From Rhodeus uyekii (Eukaryota; Chordata; Actinopteri; Cypriniformes; Acheilognathidae): a stretch of 64,000 bases of DNA. The translations under genes were made by a program, and so were the position numbers. The notes under the pieces were generated by a model, which made no database searches, was not told the DNA's origin, and was given only the letters and a program-made list of their open reading frames with translations. The stretch covers positions 1,859,001 through 1,923,000 of the forward strand of contig JAWRVZ010000052.1 in the NCBI GenBank assembly GCA_037043235.1, given 5' to 3'. Numbering within the stretch: position 1 is the first letter of the stretch; every line of letters begins with the position of its first letter. Below, piece after piece: positions 1-11,719 of the stretch.

Positions 1-113
1 CCACGTGTACTGGAGAGAAATTTACTTTCTGTTCAAGTTTCATGACTCCATTAAACAACCATTTTGGAAACCTCTAGTAACAAACCTGTGGCACACAGTG
101 GAAAGGAAAAAAC

Positions 114-554
114 TGTTACCCTTAGTCCTGTTTATCATGCCTTCTGTGCACTTCCTGTGAGGTCAATGTTACACTTCCTGTCGGTGAGGTCCATTATCAC
201 TTCCTGTGTCATGTCATTTGTCACTTCCTGTGTGTCGTGTCATGTGTTGTTTCACTTCTGGGTCCCTTCTGTGTTTCCTCTCGTTCCCTTCCTGCACCTG
301 TCTTGTTCATCACTTTCATTATTTTTTGTCATTCCCCTGTGTATAAAGCCCTCTTGTGTTTCTCTTGTCTTAGTCGGTTGTTAATTTTGACTTTATGTTG
401 TGTGTGGATGACGATCTTTGTTCCTCCTGCATTTTTTCTTTTCTTTATATTTAAAGTCTTTTGGTGTTGTTTAATAAAGTGAGTTTGAGTTATCCTGCTG
501 CCTCCTAGTTCCACATCGCACCGCATCGCACAGTTCTGCTCCTCATTCATGACA
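114..554 (+). mobile_element. Solo LTR-like repeat
   Basis: The segment opens with TGTTACC and closes with TGACA, the TG...CA ends of an LTR. It contains a TATA-like TATAAAG near 340 and AATAAA near 473, in the order expected for promoter and polyadenylation signal on the plus strand. The five bases before it (AAAAC) and after it (GAAAC) differ at one position, which fits a decayed 5-bp target duplication. No internal region or second LTR is present, so it reads as a solo LTR. The family is not identified. Confidence 0.5.
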
Positions 555-1344
555 GAAACGTTAACTATATCAGACAATATAGAGGGGAACTGTAATAAAT
601 GCCACTGTCAAAAGTCATTTGAGTTCAATAATAGATCATATTAGTTTCACAGTAACCATGCTGTCATCATCTCCTCAGTATAAAAGTACCTACCCAATAC
701 ATGCACAATAGATGTTTGGAAAATGTGCCTGCTTTATCACTCTGTACCCATGCATGGGCGAACAGGGTCTGTTCATATTCACATATTCTAAAAATGGACA
801 CATGCACACTGAGAAAAGGTCCAGTGCTTCAGATGGAATATGGAATAGAGGATTTTGATTCATTCTACATTCATTCTACGTTTATTTAAGTAGTTGATCA
901 AACACATCTAAAAGTTACTCTCATGTGATATTCTCAAAATAATGTATAAAACTATTTTACAGAATGTATAATACATCAGCAAAAAAATGTAATTGTCATT
1001 ATTACTGTAGTACATGAGGCAGAGTGAAAACTACTATGAACACTTTCGATGAAGCCTGTATTTATAATGCATTATAAGGGTGGGCTGAGGGCCGTGAAAA
1101 CGTATCTCATGGAGGAGTGGAGGCATAAAAGGAAGAGTGACACCAGTGAAGGATAAGAGAGGACCTGGTCTGGAATTAAGTTGTGTTTTGTGTTCTTTCT
1201 TTTCTTTTCGTCTCTCGTCCTCTCATGCTTCGCTCTCCTTTTCCCTCGTCTCATTTATCCTTGACCCCAGATGCCATGGCCGTTGTTAACGCCTCCCTGG
1301 GAGGAGCAATCAGCAAAACAATAATGTATCATTTTAAATTTAAA
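555..1344. other. Unassigned non-coding stretch
   Basis: Only short open frames are present and none resembles a known protein. At about 1075-1290 there is a GC-richer piece with a TATA-like CATAAAAG and a pyrimidine-rich tail, which could be a degraded LTR. I see no duplicated ends to support that. Confidence 0.4.
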
Positions 1345-1500
1345 AAAGTTAAAGGGATAGTCCACACAAAAATGAAAATGTATCATCATTTAATCACCCT
1401 CATGATGTTCTAAACCTGTTTCTTTCTTTTGTTGACCACAGACAGCTGATGGTAGTCACTGACTCCCACAATACTATGGATGATTATCAACATTCTTTAA
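1345..1500 (+). repeat. Cyprinid MITE-like dispersed repeat fragment
   Basis: The phrase AAAGGGATAGTCCACACAAA followed by AATGAAAATGTATCATCATT and 'cacCCTCATGatGTTCTAAA' resembles a very common cyprinid short dispersed repeat, a non-autonomous DNA transposon type. Only one end is visible. The assignment rests on recall of the motif, not on a search. Confidence 0.45.
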
Positions 1501-3489
1501 TCTTCTTAACATTGTGATCTTCAGTTGTGTCGTACCTCCCTATCTACCTACCTGCATAGATCCAACCCTGATCACGGAATCACCAGACTCCGCTCTCACC
1601 CTGTCACGCCAATCCCCGTCACCTGAGTACTAATCATCACCTATCACCTCATCACACCAGAACCCTTAAAAAAGACTCACTTCACACACACACTGTCTGG
1701 TCTCGTCAACAGCTCAGACTACTCTTGTTATTGCCTACCTTGCTGATCCTACAGACAGTCTTCAGAGTCCTGTTCCATCTCCTCTTCCAGCCCTCAGGCG
1801 ATCTATCAACAAGAATCAGTTATGTCCCATTCAGTGACAGCTAATGTGTGTGTGTCTGGCTGTTATATTCCCTTCACTTCCTTGCTGTCAATCCCTACTT
1901 TCACATTCTCCAGTTTACAAATGAAGTGTTTGTATTGTTTGAAAACTTACTAGTCTGTCCCGTGTGTGAGTTGCATGACCTCAGCACACCTGTCTGTATT
2001 AATCAAGTGTTCCTGAAGGTCTTAATTAGTTGATTTAGTGCTGTTTGGTCAGGTGTGGAGCTGAACTTTGAAGGATGGTACGATTGGGCAGCTCTGCCTT
2101 AGAAGAAGCCACTCGAAGCGACACTGCATGCATCCTAGGATCAAGAAATTGCATCAGTAACCCTTCAATACTTTCTGTTTGGTGACACTGGAACCTCGAT
2201 TGCACCTACCAAAGCAGATGAAAAGTTGGATCAGATTTACATCACTGGGCTCATTGATACTGGATCCAGCCACCGGGGGGCGTTCAAAATTATTCGAATA
2301 CACTTTTCAGGATGAATGTGGTCAAAGACTACAGACCATTTACTCCTATTACATATCAATTGGAGAAACTGAAACACACATTATGGTGGAATATGTTTCT
2401 CCAGATGCAAAAGAGTCAGTCTCTCATTGGTAAAGTCACTGTGCTAATGCAGCTGCCGTTAGAAGCTCTGGTGTTCTCACACTCAGAAGACTCATGCTTA
2501 AAACTGCACTGGCTGTAAAACTGCACTGCTAGCCTGGAAAATATGCTTTTTGGACATGAGAATCCACATTTATGGGGCAGTTTGTTTCTGATTTGGGAGT
2601 TTTGCATGCAGTTTTTGAGATTTCAGAATTACCCTATTCATATAGACAGATAATGGTGTTGAATATGCAAAATACATGCAAATATGGCTGCAGAGTACAC
2701 AAATTTTCCTATGCCCGGGTTAAACCACGCAATTCTAAACTGACCTAAATAAGAGTTATACAGAACAAAGCATAGTTTTACTGATGATCCATTAAACATT
2801 TATTACTGTATGTTAAGACTCATATTAAACTCTAAGGGAGATGATTAGATTTCAGTGATTAGGCTCATGATGACCCACCAACATAAGACCATAACAGAAC
2901 TTACTAAATCTAGTTTAAGAAGCAAGAAACAGCCAATTAAAACTTTCAAATACTCTCTCTGGAGAACTTCATGAAAAAACTTTTTGATCTCAGTGATATG
3001 TGCAATACTAAAATCTAACAACATTCACAATGTAGTACTGGTTTACAATCTTGCGCTCCAAAGACTAAAGTAGGCATAAATTCCTAAACAAATGAATAAT
3101 GGAATTGTGTTGTACGCACAAATAGCTGAAGTTTACGTTAATTGTCCTCACAAAAGGAAGTGAAGCAGGAGAGCTTTGTGTGTTCAGAGTAGGGGGTTGT
3201 CATTCCGTTTAATGACTGAAACTCCAGCTGCAGGGCTCTTATTATGAGAATGCTAGTCACGCTGCTCTATTCTGCAATAAAACGGGCCTTTAGAAGACTA
3301 TGATGTTGTCTAGATCAATGCTGGGAAATTTGTCAGACCACCCCAACCTCTGCTTCTGAAGTTCAGAGACTTATACTGCAATGTTAGGGCAGGATATATA
3401 TGTAATCAATTCAAAATAAAAATTAGGCTCATTCTACAGTAAAGCAAAATTTGATTCTGAATGTTATATAAATGCTAGTGTAATGCGGT
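1501..3489. other. Unassigned, with an LTR-like patch at 1561-1880
   Basis: The patch at about 1561-1880 shares phrases such as GTCACCTGAGTACTA with the LTR-like repeat at 26750-27141, so the two probably belong to one family. The remainder to 3489 has no convincing gene; the open frames at 2179-2518 resemble nothing I know. Confidence 0.35.
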
Positions 3490-4420
3490 GAAAGGAAGGA
3501 AACAAGCCCAAAACGTCTTTGAACCTCCACCATATTTGACTGTAGGTCAATGGGTGTTCTCTTTTTTTGTAGGCCTCATTTTGCTTTCGGTAAACAGTAG
3601 AATGATGTGCTTTCTCAGAAGGATTTTGACTTACTCAAGTATATTTTGACAAACAGTAGCTTTTTATGTCACTGTTTCAGCAGTGGGTCCTCCTGGGTCT
3701 CCTGCCTGGGTCATAGCATTTCATTTCATACAAATGTAGATGGATAGTTTGCGCTGACACTGATGCACCCTGAGCCTGCAGGACAGCTTGAATTGGTTTG
3801 GAACTTGTCTGGGGTTGCTTATCCACCATCTGGACTACCCTGTGTTGGAACCTTTCAACAATTTTTCAATTTTTCTCTTTTGTCCACGTCCAGGGAGATT
3901 AGTTACAGTGCCATGGGTTCCAAACTTCTTGATAATGTTGTGCACTGTGGACAATGGAACACCTAGATCTATGGAAATGGACTTGTAACCTTGAGATTGT
4001 TGATATTTTCGATTCAATTTTGGTTCTCAAGTCTTCAGACCGTTCTGTTCTCCTCTTTCTGTTGTCCATGCTTGGTGTGGCACATATAGACACACAATGG
4101 AAAGATTCAACTTCAAGTCAACTTCTCTCCTTTTTAACTGATTTCAGGTGTGATTTGTATACTTCCCACACCTGTTATTTTCCCAAGGGGAGTTTATTTC
4201 TTTAAGAAGCGTCACATGCTTGAAACAATCTTATTTCTCCAAGATTATGAAAGGGTACCAATAATTTTGTCCAGCCCATTTTTGGAGTTTTATGTGAAAT
4301 TTTTTGTTTTGTTCCAACACACATAATAATACTTGAAATAAACATTTAGAGCAAAAAATTTGTTAATGCAATACTTTTCTGGAAAGATTTCAGGGGTGCC
4401 AACAATTTTGGCCATGACTA
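3490..4420 (-). mobile_element. Tc1/mariner-type transposon remnant
   Basis: Read on the minus strand, 4093-3835 encodes pieces of a Tc1-type transposase N-terminal helix-turn-helix region, including a stretch ending LPGRGQKRKI, the usual GRPR/AT-hook-like linker. The pieces lie in different frames, so frameshifts are present. Further down, near 3510-3540, the minus strand reads like the region around the GGGS...W motif of the catalytic domain. The right end (about 4395-4420) carries the terminal-repeat phrase GGGTGCCAACAATTTTGGCC next to TA. No matching left terminal repeat is visible, so the copy is truncated and non-functional. Confidence 0.75.
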
Positions 4421-6190
4421 TATACAATATACACACACACATACATATGTTTTGAAAAGACACTAAAATAAATTGTTTCTATTGATATTATAAACCACTT
4501 TGAATAATTTCTCCAGTTTTAATTCACTTATGTAATATGTCTTCTGTCAAGTACTATACACAGTCGTGTACCTTTGTCTTTTTATAATATAAAATATAAT
4601 TATATTCACTTTGTAGCTGGTTGGCGTGGTTTATGGTTGATAACTCTTTATTAAAGACCTTTTAAAAATCCCTATGGGAAAACAAGTAATTAAAAAAAAA
4701 AACTTTTAGAAACATATCACTGAAAAAGCGATCAGGCACTAATGCTCTCAATTCTGGCCCACTCAGACAGGAATACACCGTCTGACTGACATGTAAAACA
4801 CTGTTTTTCATGACTTATTCAACAGAATTTGTTAAATAAAGTGAAACCAACTTTATATAATATAGATATATATATATATATATATACACACCAATGTTGG
4901 TTTAACTTTAGTCACTCTACTTTAGTCACTCTACTATAACGTTTACTATAAGTAACGTTGTACCTACATGTCTACTAACTGTCATTAGGGCTAGAATAAG
5001 CTTATGTGAAGTCAGTAGAATGTCTGTTGAGGAGCATCACAATAAATAGTTAGCAGATATAACCAGACAGTCTAATAATTCTCTAATGAGAGTTAGTTGA
5101 CATCTAGTTGCAAAGTTACTTATAGTCACTAGAATGTCTGTTCGGAGGCATCACAGTAAAACCATAACATTTGAGTAATTTTATAGCATGGTGAGACTCA
5201 ACTCAATTACATAATTTGCGGTGCTTCATGGGGAGTGCAGTTCCTTAGTAGGTACTTTTGACGCAGTTTTATGGGATGTGGAATGTTGCATAAAACATCA
5301 TAATGTAGAGTCTCACTATGAATTCTGTTGTTAAAGAACTATTTTACAGATAAACTAAACTAATCTGGGCTGATCGCTTCAGCAAAAACATGTACCATCG
5401 ATTAAGAACCTCAGAACTCACAGTATGTCTATCTTTAGAATTTCATAAGGATATGGTTTCCCTTTGGAGCAGAAGAACGGAGTGTTTATTTTCGAAACAA
5501 CACTGTTGTAGAAGTGGTCCAGACCTTATGCTGTTTAATTAAAGATCTGTTGAGGTGAAACAAACTTCAGACGTGTGTGAAGAACTAAAATATCACATTA
5601 GTTACCATTTCACTTGATGCAAGTTAAATAAACTGTTATTGTTGCTTCTCTGTAGTTGTCATATTTTATTACTTAACCATTTAACAAAGAGCTTTTGTTC
5701 AACTATGCAGGTCTATGACCAAGTAACCTCCAATATTTCCTTGAAATGCTTTCCTGTACTGAACAATATGGAATCTCATCTAGGGAGTAGTAGACCCGAG
5801 GCTTTTGACCAAACAACTACCACACACATCTGACCACCTGTCAAGCACAAACAATTAAGCAAAAAGTGGAGTAGCGTCTCTGATCCTTGCTATAGCACAA
5901 GTCTTTGACATCACAGAGACCTGTCAAAACATTAGCTACAAACTCGTTTACCCCCCACTCAAGACTGTTGACATTTTGTACACTCTTTTGCAGCCTAACT
6001 AGAACAAGTTTGGCTTGGATGGTTAGAGAAAATCCACTTCTTCAAAGCAGAGCAACCTGACAGGCTTATTTTCATCTCTATTTTTTCTCTTGCTCTTGTG
6101 TCAGTAGAATGTCACAAAGTAGCGTCTTCTACCCCAAACACTAGCTACCTACCACCGCCAATACATCTGGAGAACAGATTTGAAGTGTTA
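4421..6190. other. Unassigned; contains a (TA)n tract
   Basis: There is a simple TA repeat at about 4863-4886 and otherwise AT-rich sequence without a recognisable gene. The last part may be 5' untranslated sequence of the LINE that follows; its ORF1 frame is already open from 5999 but has no ATG before 6191. Confidence 0.4.
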
Positions 6191-7423
6191 ATGAATGTGA
6201 GTGAGGAATCTCCAGACATGATGGATGTGGTTGAGGAATCCCCAAACATGATCGGACACAGATCAAATCAGCTAGCAGCTAACACCGATGCTAACTGCCG
6301 CTCAAGGTGGAGCAGACAGCGACACTCAGCTCTTAGAGCAGCCGAGCCCAGGACTCTGATAGTGGGTGACTCTATTATCAGAAATATTAGCAGCAGGGAT
6401 ACAACTACATGCTGCCTTCCACAAGCAATAGTTTCTGATGTAAACAAGGAACTTAAGAGCATTCTGATGAAATATAAAACTGCAAACCGACTAATCATCC
6501 ATGTGGGAAAGAATGATATTCGGAAGGAGCAGTCAGAACTCCTTAAAAGGGATTTCAATGAACTTTTTGAAATGCTCAGAAGTCTAAAAGTTCAGTCGTT
6601 CATCAGTGGACCACTCCCAGCAAGAGGAACAAATAGATTTACACGTTTGCTTGGGCTTAATACATGGCTGCAAAAAACCTGCAACTTAAAGGGACTGAAT
6701 TTCATCGACAACTTCAATCTGTTTTGGAGTCAGAGACAGTTGTTCACACATGATGGCCTGCACCCAAACAAACTGGGCTCAAGAGTGCTAAAGGACAATA
6801 TCTACTTCTCCCTCCATCATCCTTCAGCAGTGTGTGCAAATCCACCTAATCTGAATGGCACAAACACACCTGGACAGAGTACAGCTGACCACAGGACTTC
6901 ATTTCAGCACCTGAATGGACATGCGGCTGACACATCCCACAAGGACAGCGATAACACCACGCAGCCACAACAACCACTGTTCACGGACACAATCCTGACT
7001 GAGCACTGCCCAGAGAGCTCACCGATAGACAGTGACGTGTTAGAACTGCTCCAAGATTCAGCAGCCAAGGATGACTTTCGGGAAAACAGCCAGGACAACA
7101 TATTACAGCCACCAGTAACACCAGAGCAACAGCCTCTCTCACCGGATACGCTATCCCTCTCCTCAGCATCCCCCCTGCTGTGTTTCTCTGAGAAAATGGA
7201 GGAACTGGTGTATGCTGGAACCAAACTCGCCCACTCTTTTGCTGCGAGCCCCCAGACATCAACAAAAAAGCGGCGAGCTCCACAACCACCAAAGCCTGTG
7301 AGCCCAGCTCAACCTCCCATTCCTCCTGCGAGAGCTCTTCGGCCGCTACCACAACGCCAGGGCCCTCACCATCCTCCATCTTTTCTAGGTGAACCAAAAA
7401 CAACTGATAAAAGCTCTCAGTGA
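6191..7423 (+). CDS. LINE ORF1 with SGNH/GDSL esterase-like domain
   Basis: This is the first protein of L2 copy A. The frame is open from 5999 and a GTG lies at 6098, but the first ATG is at 6191, used here as the conservative start. Numbered from the GTG, the SGNH hydrolase signature is clear: GDS with Ser92, a block III GKND (Gly137, Asn139) and DGLHPN giving Asp219 and His222, so the Ser-Asp-His triad is intact. The C-terminal third is disordered and proline-rich. Known family: CR1/L2 ORF1 proteins often carry this esterase and are thought to help form the retrotransposition particle. Unlike copy B, no Cys-rich N-terminus is seen here, so the 5' end may be truncated or diverged. It overlaps ORF2 by 35 nt in another frame. 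Confidence 0.8.
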   Translation: MNVSEESPDMMDVVEESPNMIGHRSNQLAANTDANCRSRWSRQRHSALRAAEPRTLIVGDSIIRNISSRDTTTCCLPQAIVSDVNKELKSILMKYKTANRLIIHVGKNDIRKEQSELLKRDFNELFEMLRSLKVQSFISGPLPARGTNRFTRLLGLNTWLQKTCNLKGLNFIDNFNLFWSQRQLFTHDGLHPNKLGSRVLKDNIYFSLHHPSAVCANPPNLNGTNTPGQSTADHRTSFQHLNGHAADTSHKDSDNTTQPQQPLFTDTILTEHCPESSPIDSDVLELLQDSAAKDDFRENSQDNILQPPVTPEQQPLSPDTLSLSSASPLLCFSEKMEELVYAGTKLAHSFAASPQTSTKKRRAPQPPKPVSPAQPPIPPARALRPLPQRQGPHHPPSFLGEPKTTDKSSQ

Positions 7424-10277
7424 TGTGTGCCGGGAAACTAAGATTACTGTAGAGACAGAAAGTAAGACTGTTAAGTTAGCACTTTTAAACATCCGTTCAC
7501 TTAAAAATAAATCACTTCTAGTCAATGATTTAATAACCACAAACAATCTAGATTTTATGCTTCTAAATGAAACATGGCTTGAAGACAGTTGCAGTTCAAC
7601 AATCCTGAATGAAACAGCCCCTCCCAACTTTACTTTTATGAGTGTCTGCAGAGCTGTTAGGAGAGGTGGAGGTGAAGCTGCTCTATTTAAAGATGTCTAT
7701 CAATGCAAGCAAGTGTCATTTGGTGATTACTTGTCTTTTGAATATTTGGGTATTGTGTTAAAAGGTGCTCCTCGCATTCTACTTTTAGTCATTTACAGGC
7801 CTCCAAAATACTCTCCAGCCTTTGTGGAGGACTTTACAGAACTGTTATCAGCAACTTCCTCAGAGTTTGACTGTCTTGCTATTACTGGGGACTTTAACAT
7901 CCACATAGAAAATGCAGAATCCAAAATGGCAAAAGAAATTCTAACAGTTTTGAATACTTTTGATCTGACTCAGCATGTACATAGACCCACACACAATCGA
8001 GGACATACACTAGATTTAATTATCAGTAAGGGTCTAAACATCTCATCCATTGTCATTAAGGATGTAGCTCTATCAGATCATTTCTGTATTTTCTTTGATA
8101 TATTGATCTCTCCGACTGTTGAAGCTAGATCTATCTCGGTCAAAAAGCGATGCTTAAATGAGAATACTAGTGCTCTGTTTATGAAGGCTATATCTTTAAC
8201 ACCAAGCATATCTGCAGACTCTGTTGATTTTCTTCTTGATTCTTTTAACTCAAAAGTTCAGAATGTTATTGATAACATTGCTCCTGTGAAAGTCAGGAAG
8301 AAGAGTGGCAGACAAAAATCACCCTGGAGGAATTCAACAGCAGTGCAAAATATGAAAAGACAATGCAGAAAAGCTGAGCGCATGTGGCGAAAGACAAATC
8401 TTGAAATCCACTATAACATCTATAAAGATAACCTTCATGCTTTCAATGTGGAACTAGGCAAAGCTAGACAGACCTTCTTCTCAAATATTATAAACAGAAA
8501 CTTAAACAACACCCGCACTCTTTTTGCTACTGTAGAGAGACTAACAAATCCCCCAAGTCAGATTCCCAGTGAAATGCTCTCAGACAGCAAATGCTGTGAG
8601 TTTGCTTCCTTCTTCTCTGAGAAAATAAATAATATCAGAAAGGCGATCAGCACAACCTTGAGCTGCACTGGGGTAAAACAGATCAGACCACAATCTCAGA
8701 AAGTAGCTATTATGTCTGTTTTCGAAGCAATTGATGGTAAAATTTTGGAAGAAACAGTACAGCACCTTAAAACATCAACCTGCGCCCTTGACATACTTCC
8801 CACATCTTTTTTCAAAAGCGTGTTTAACTGTTTAGAAGCAGATATCCTAGAAGTGGTAAATGCCTCACTTCTTTCTGGGACTTTTCCAAATTCCCTAAAA
8901 ACTGCAGTTGTTAAGCCCCTTCTGAAAAAGAGCAATCTGGACAACATCATATTGAGCAATTACAGACCAATCTCAAATCTACCTTTCATTGGCAAGATCA
9001 TTGAAAAAGTTGTTTTCAATCAGCTGAACAAGTTCTTAAGCTTGAATGGATACTTTGACAACTTTCAGTCTGGTTTCCGACCACATCACAGCACAGAGAC
9101 AGCACTCATAAAGATAATAAATGATATTCGTCTTAACACAGATTCAGGTAAATTATCAGTGCTGGTTTTACTCGACCTCAGTGCTGCGTTTGACACCATA
9201 GATCACAACATTCTCCTTGACAGGCTGGAAAACTGGGTTGGGCTTTCTGAGATGGTTCTTAAATGGTTCAGGTCATACTTAGAAGGGAGAGGTTATTATG
9301 TGAGTATCGGTGACCATAAGTCTGAGTGGACATCCATGACATGCGGAGTCCCTCAAGGTTCAATACTTGCACCCCTCCTGTTCAACTTATATATGCTGCC
9401 ACTGAGCCAAATAATGAGAAAGAACCAAATTGCATATCACAGCTATGCAGATGACACCCAGATTTACCTCGCGTTATCACCTAATGATTACAGCCCCATT
9501 GACTCCCTGTGTCAATGCATTGATGAAATTAAAAACTGGATGTGCCTAAACTTCCTTCAGTTAAACAAAGACAAAACTGAAGTCATTGCATTTGGAAACA
9601 AAGATGAAGTTCTCAAAGTGAACGCATACCTTCACTCTAGGGGTCAAACAACTAAAAATCAGGTCAGGAATCTTGGTGTGATTTTGGAGTCAGACCTGAG
9701 TTTCAGTAGCCATGTAAAAACAATAACTAAATCAGCATATTATCATCTCAAAAATATTGCAAGAATTAGATGCTTTGTCTCCAATCAAGACTTAGAGAAA
9801 CTTGTTCATGCTTTCATCACCAGCAGGGTGGATTATTGTAATGGGCTCCTCACCGGCCTTCCCAAAAAGACCATAAGACAGCTGCAGCTCGTACAGAACG
9901 CTGCTGCCAGGATTCTGAGCAGAACCAGAAAATATGAACACATCACACCAGTCCTTAGGTCCTTGCACTGGCTTCCAGTTACATTTAGAATTAATTTTAA
10001 AGTACTGTTACTTGTTTATAAATCACTCAATGGCCTAGGACCTCAATACATTGCAGATATGCTCATAGAATATAAACCTAACAGATCACTAAGATCATCA
10101 GGATCAAGTCACTTAGTAATACCCAGGGTTCACTCAAAGCAAGGAGAGTCTGCTTTTAGCTGTTACGCCAGCCGCAGCTGGAACCAGCTTCCAGAAGAGA
10201 TCAGGTGTGCTCCAACAGTAGCCACATTCAAATCAAGACTCAAAACACATCTTTTTACCTATGCATTTGCAGATTGA
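7389..10277 (+). CDS. LINE ORF2: apurinic-type endonuclease plus reverse transcriptase
   Basis: This 962-residue frame has no internal stop. The N-terminal endonuclease shows Asn34 (LNIRSL), Glu61 (NETWL), Asp168/Asn170 (GDFNIH) and Asp230-His231 (SDH). The reverse transcriptase shows NYRPISNLP, QSGFRPHHST, LLDLSAAFD (Asp596), GVPQGSILAPLLF and the catalytic YADD at 686-689. A C-terminal region follows, as in L2 elements. Its job is to nick target DNA and prime reverse transcription there. The frame opens at a GTG directly after an in-frame TAG (7386-7388). The first ATG is at 7557, beyond the essential Asn34, so translation must start at a non-AUG codon or be coupled to ORF1 by frameshift or reinitiation. 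Confidence 0.9.
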   Translation: MNQKQLIKALSDVCRETKITVETESKTVKLALLNIRSLKNKSLLVNDLITTNNLDFMLLNETWLEDSCSSTILNETAPPNFTFMSVCRAVRRGGGEAALFKDVYQCKQVSFGDYLSFEYLGIVLKGAPRILLLVIYRPPKYSPAFVEDFTELLSATSSEFDCLAITGDFNIHIENAESKMAKEILTVLNTFDLTQHVHRPTHNRGHTLDLIISKGLNISSIVIKDVALSDHFCIFFDILISPTVEARSISVKKRCLNENTSALFMKAISLTPSISADSVDFLLDSFNSKVQNVIDNIAPVKVRKKSGRQKSPWRNSTAVQNMKRQCRKAERMWRKTNLEIHYNIYKDNLHAFNVELGKARQTFFSNIINRNLNNTRTLFATVERLTNPPSQIPSEMLSDSKCCEFASFFSEKINNIRKAISTTLSCTGVKQIRPQSQKVAIMSVFEAIDGKILEETVQHLKTSTCALDILPTSFFKSVFNCLEADILEVVNASLLSGTFPNSLKTAVVKPLLKKSNLDNIILSNYRPISNLPFIGKIIEKVVFNQLNKFLSLNGYFDNFQSGFRPHHSTETALIKIINDIRLNTDSGKLSVLVLLDLSAAFDTIDHNILLDRLENWVGLSEMVLKWFRSYLEGRGYYVSIGDHKSEWTSMTCGVPQGSILAPLLFNLYMLPLSQIMRKNQIAYHSYADDTQIYLALSPNDYSPIDSLCQCIDEIKNWMCLNFLQLNKDKTEVIAFGNKDEVLKVNAYLHSRGQTTKNQVRNLGVILESDLSFSSHVKTITKSAYYHLKNIARIRCFVSNQDLEKLVHAFITSRVDYCNGLLTGLPKKTIRQLQLVQNAAARILSRTRKYEHITPVLRSLHWLPVTFRINFKVLLLVYKSLNGLGPQYIADMLIEYKPNRSLRSSGSSHLVIPRVHSKQGESAFSCYASRSWNQLPEEIRCAPTVATFKSRLKTHLFTYAFAD

Positions 10278-10507
10278 GCACTGTGCTATGTCCGAACTGT
10301 TTGCATTTTATTTTATATGTATTATCTTTTTATTCTTTTAATCATTTTTAATGTTTTACTTTTATCATTCTTCTTTATGTAAAGCACTTTGAATTACCAT
10401 TGTGTATGAAATGTGCTATACAAATAAACTTGCCTTGCCTTGCCTTGCCTTGCCTTGCCTTGCCTTGCCTTGCCTTGCCTTGCCTTGCCTTGCCTTGCCT
10501 TGCCTTG
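10278..10507 (+). repeat. LINE 3' UTR and (TTGCC)n tail
   Basis: The short 3' UTR of copy A ends in a run of about sixteen 5-bp units (CTTGC/TTGCC) from about 10429 to 10507. Short 3' tandem repeats in place of poly(A) are typical of L2/CR1 elements, where they act in target-primed reverse transcription. Confidence 0.85.
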
Positions 10508-10802
10508 TGTGTAGGAGAGAGATGATTTTGAACCTTATTGTGAACAAACCTGGCATTCCGTTGTCACCATTTACTGAAAGGGATCAAGAGATTTGTTTAT
10601 TTGAAGATGCTAGATCAGGGTAACAGAAATCTGAAATGTTACAAGTTAACCCTAATAAAAAAGAAACACACTTTAGAGATTACACAAATAATATAGAAGT
10701 CCTGTTTCAACAGTGTTGATGTAAACTGCTGAATGGCTAAGAATTTTGTCCGCTTAAATGTGTTTTTTTTCCCCATCTTAGAATTTCGCCACTTATCTCT
10801 TG

Positions 10803-11110
10803 TCATCAAGTCAAGTCACCATCATTTATACCTTAATTTCTTAATCTAGGAAAAACTGCCTTTAAATATGTTGCCACTTTAGACTGGAACTCTCTTCAAA
10901 TGAAACTGAGGTAAAGTAAAGGTTAAATAAACAATTTATTAATTAAACATATATAGCTGTTTACAATACAGATTGTTTCAAAGCAGCTTTACAGTGATAA
11001 TATGACAATAATGCAATGAAGATTGTTTTTGGCTGTACAGCAGCTCTAGAAAAAAGTCATTTTCCAGCTTAAGTTTCGATCGATTCATTGTAGACTCAAT
11101 GATTTTTAAC
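10803..11110 (-). mobile_element. L2 3'-end remnant, antisense
   Basis: The phrase TCAAGTCAAGTCACC (tail repeat read in reverse) is followed, after an AT-rich interruption, by ACAGATTGTTTCAAAGCAGC and a decayed copy of the L2 3' UTR seen at 56060-56170. It is a 5'-truncated LINE in the minus orientation. Confidence 0.65.
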
Positions 11111-11719
11111 CTGGCTATGGTGTAAATAACACCATTCTCAGCCAAAAACAGAAAACTCAAAATGTGTTCCAGACACCCACCCAAATAACAACAGAAACCT
11201 CAAAATAGCTTTCAAAGTGCAAGCTACTGAACACCACATCTCCATCATCCCCATGCCAAACTCCCAAGACGCAAATCACGTGCCCAGTCTATAAGCATGT
11301 GTGTTTGAATGTGTATTATAATTGTCCCCACCATTTTATACTAGGCTCGCTATAGAAAATGAGGGGGAATCTATTTTGATTGGTTTGCATGCAAAGACAT
11401 AAATAACCATATGGCCACCAGGGGCATATTCTTTGTACGTCGCTTACTACATCCAAGATCAGTTGACACATCCGGGATGAGATAATCGCGCTAACTATGA
11501 GCTGGATTATTCGGTTCTTCGAACGCACCTGTTCTTGACGATTAGTATAGCTGGATTGAGTTATCTGAGATCATTGCGCGTTCATGTGCTGGTTTAAAAG
11601 GGGATATGTATCGATAGTAGAAACACTGATCAGCAACATTTTGATTGGTCAGCGAGCATGCTGAAAGAGCGTGCGCAGTATTTCTCGGCGGCGCGTCGCT
11701 GAATTTCAGTGTTCAATTA

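Larger units (their letters stand above)
5999..10507 (+). mobile_element. L2/CR1-type non-LTR retrotransposon, copy A, both frames open
   Basis: This is a LINE with an esterase-type ORF1, an endonuclease/reverse transcriptase ORF2 and a 3' end of tandem 5-bp units, the layout of CR1/L2-clade elements. Both frames are free of internal stops over 411 and 963 codons, so the copy is young or only lightly decayed. The exact 5' end is not visible; the coordinate given is where the ORF1 frame opens. No target duplication was found. Confidence 0.85.

Noticed and set aside
2179..2518. Short overlapping frames as a gene
   Set aside because: No family resemblance, no splice context, and the two frames conflict.
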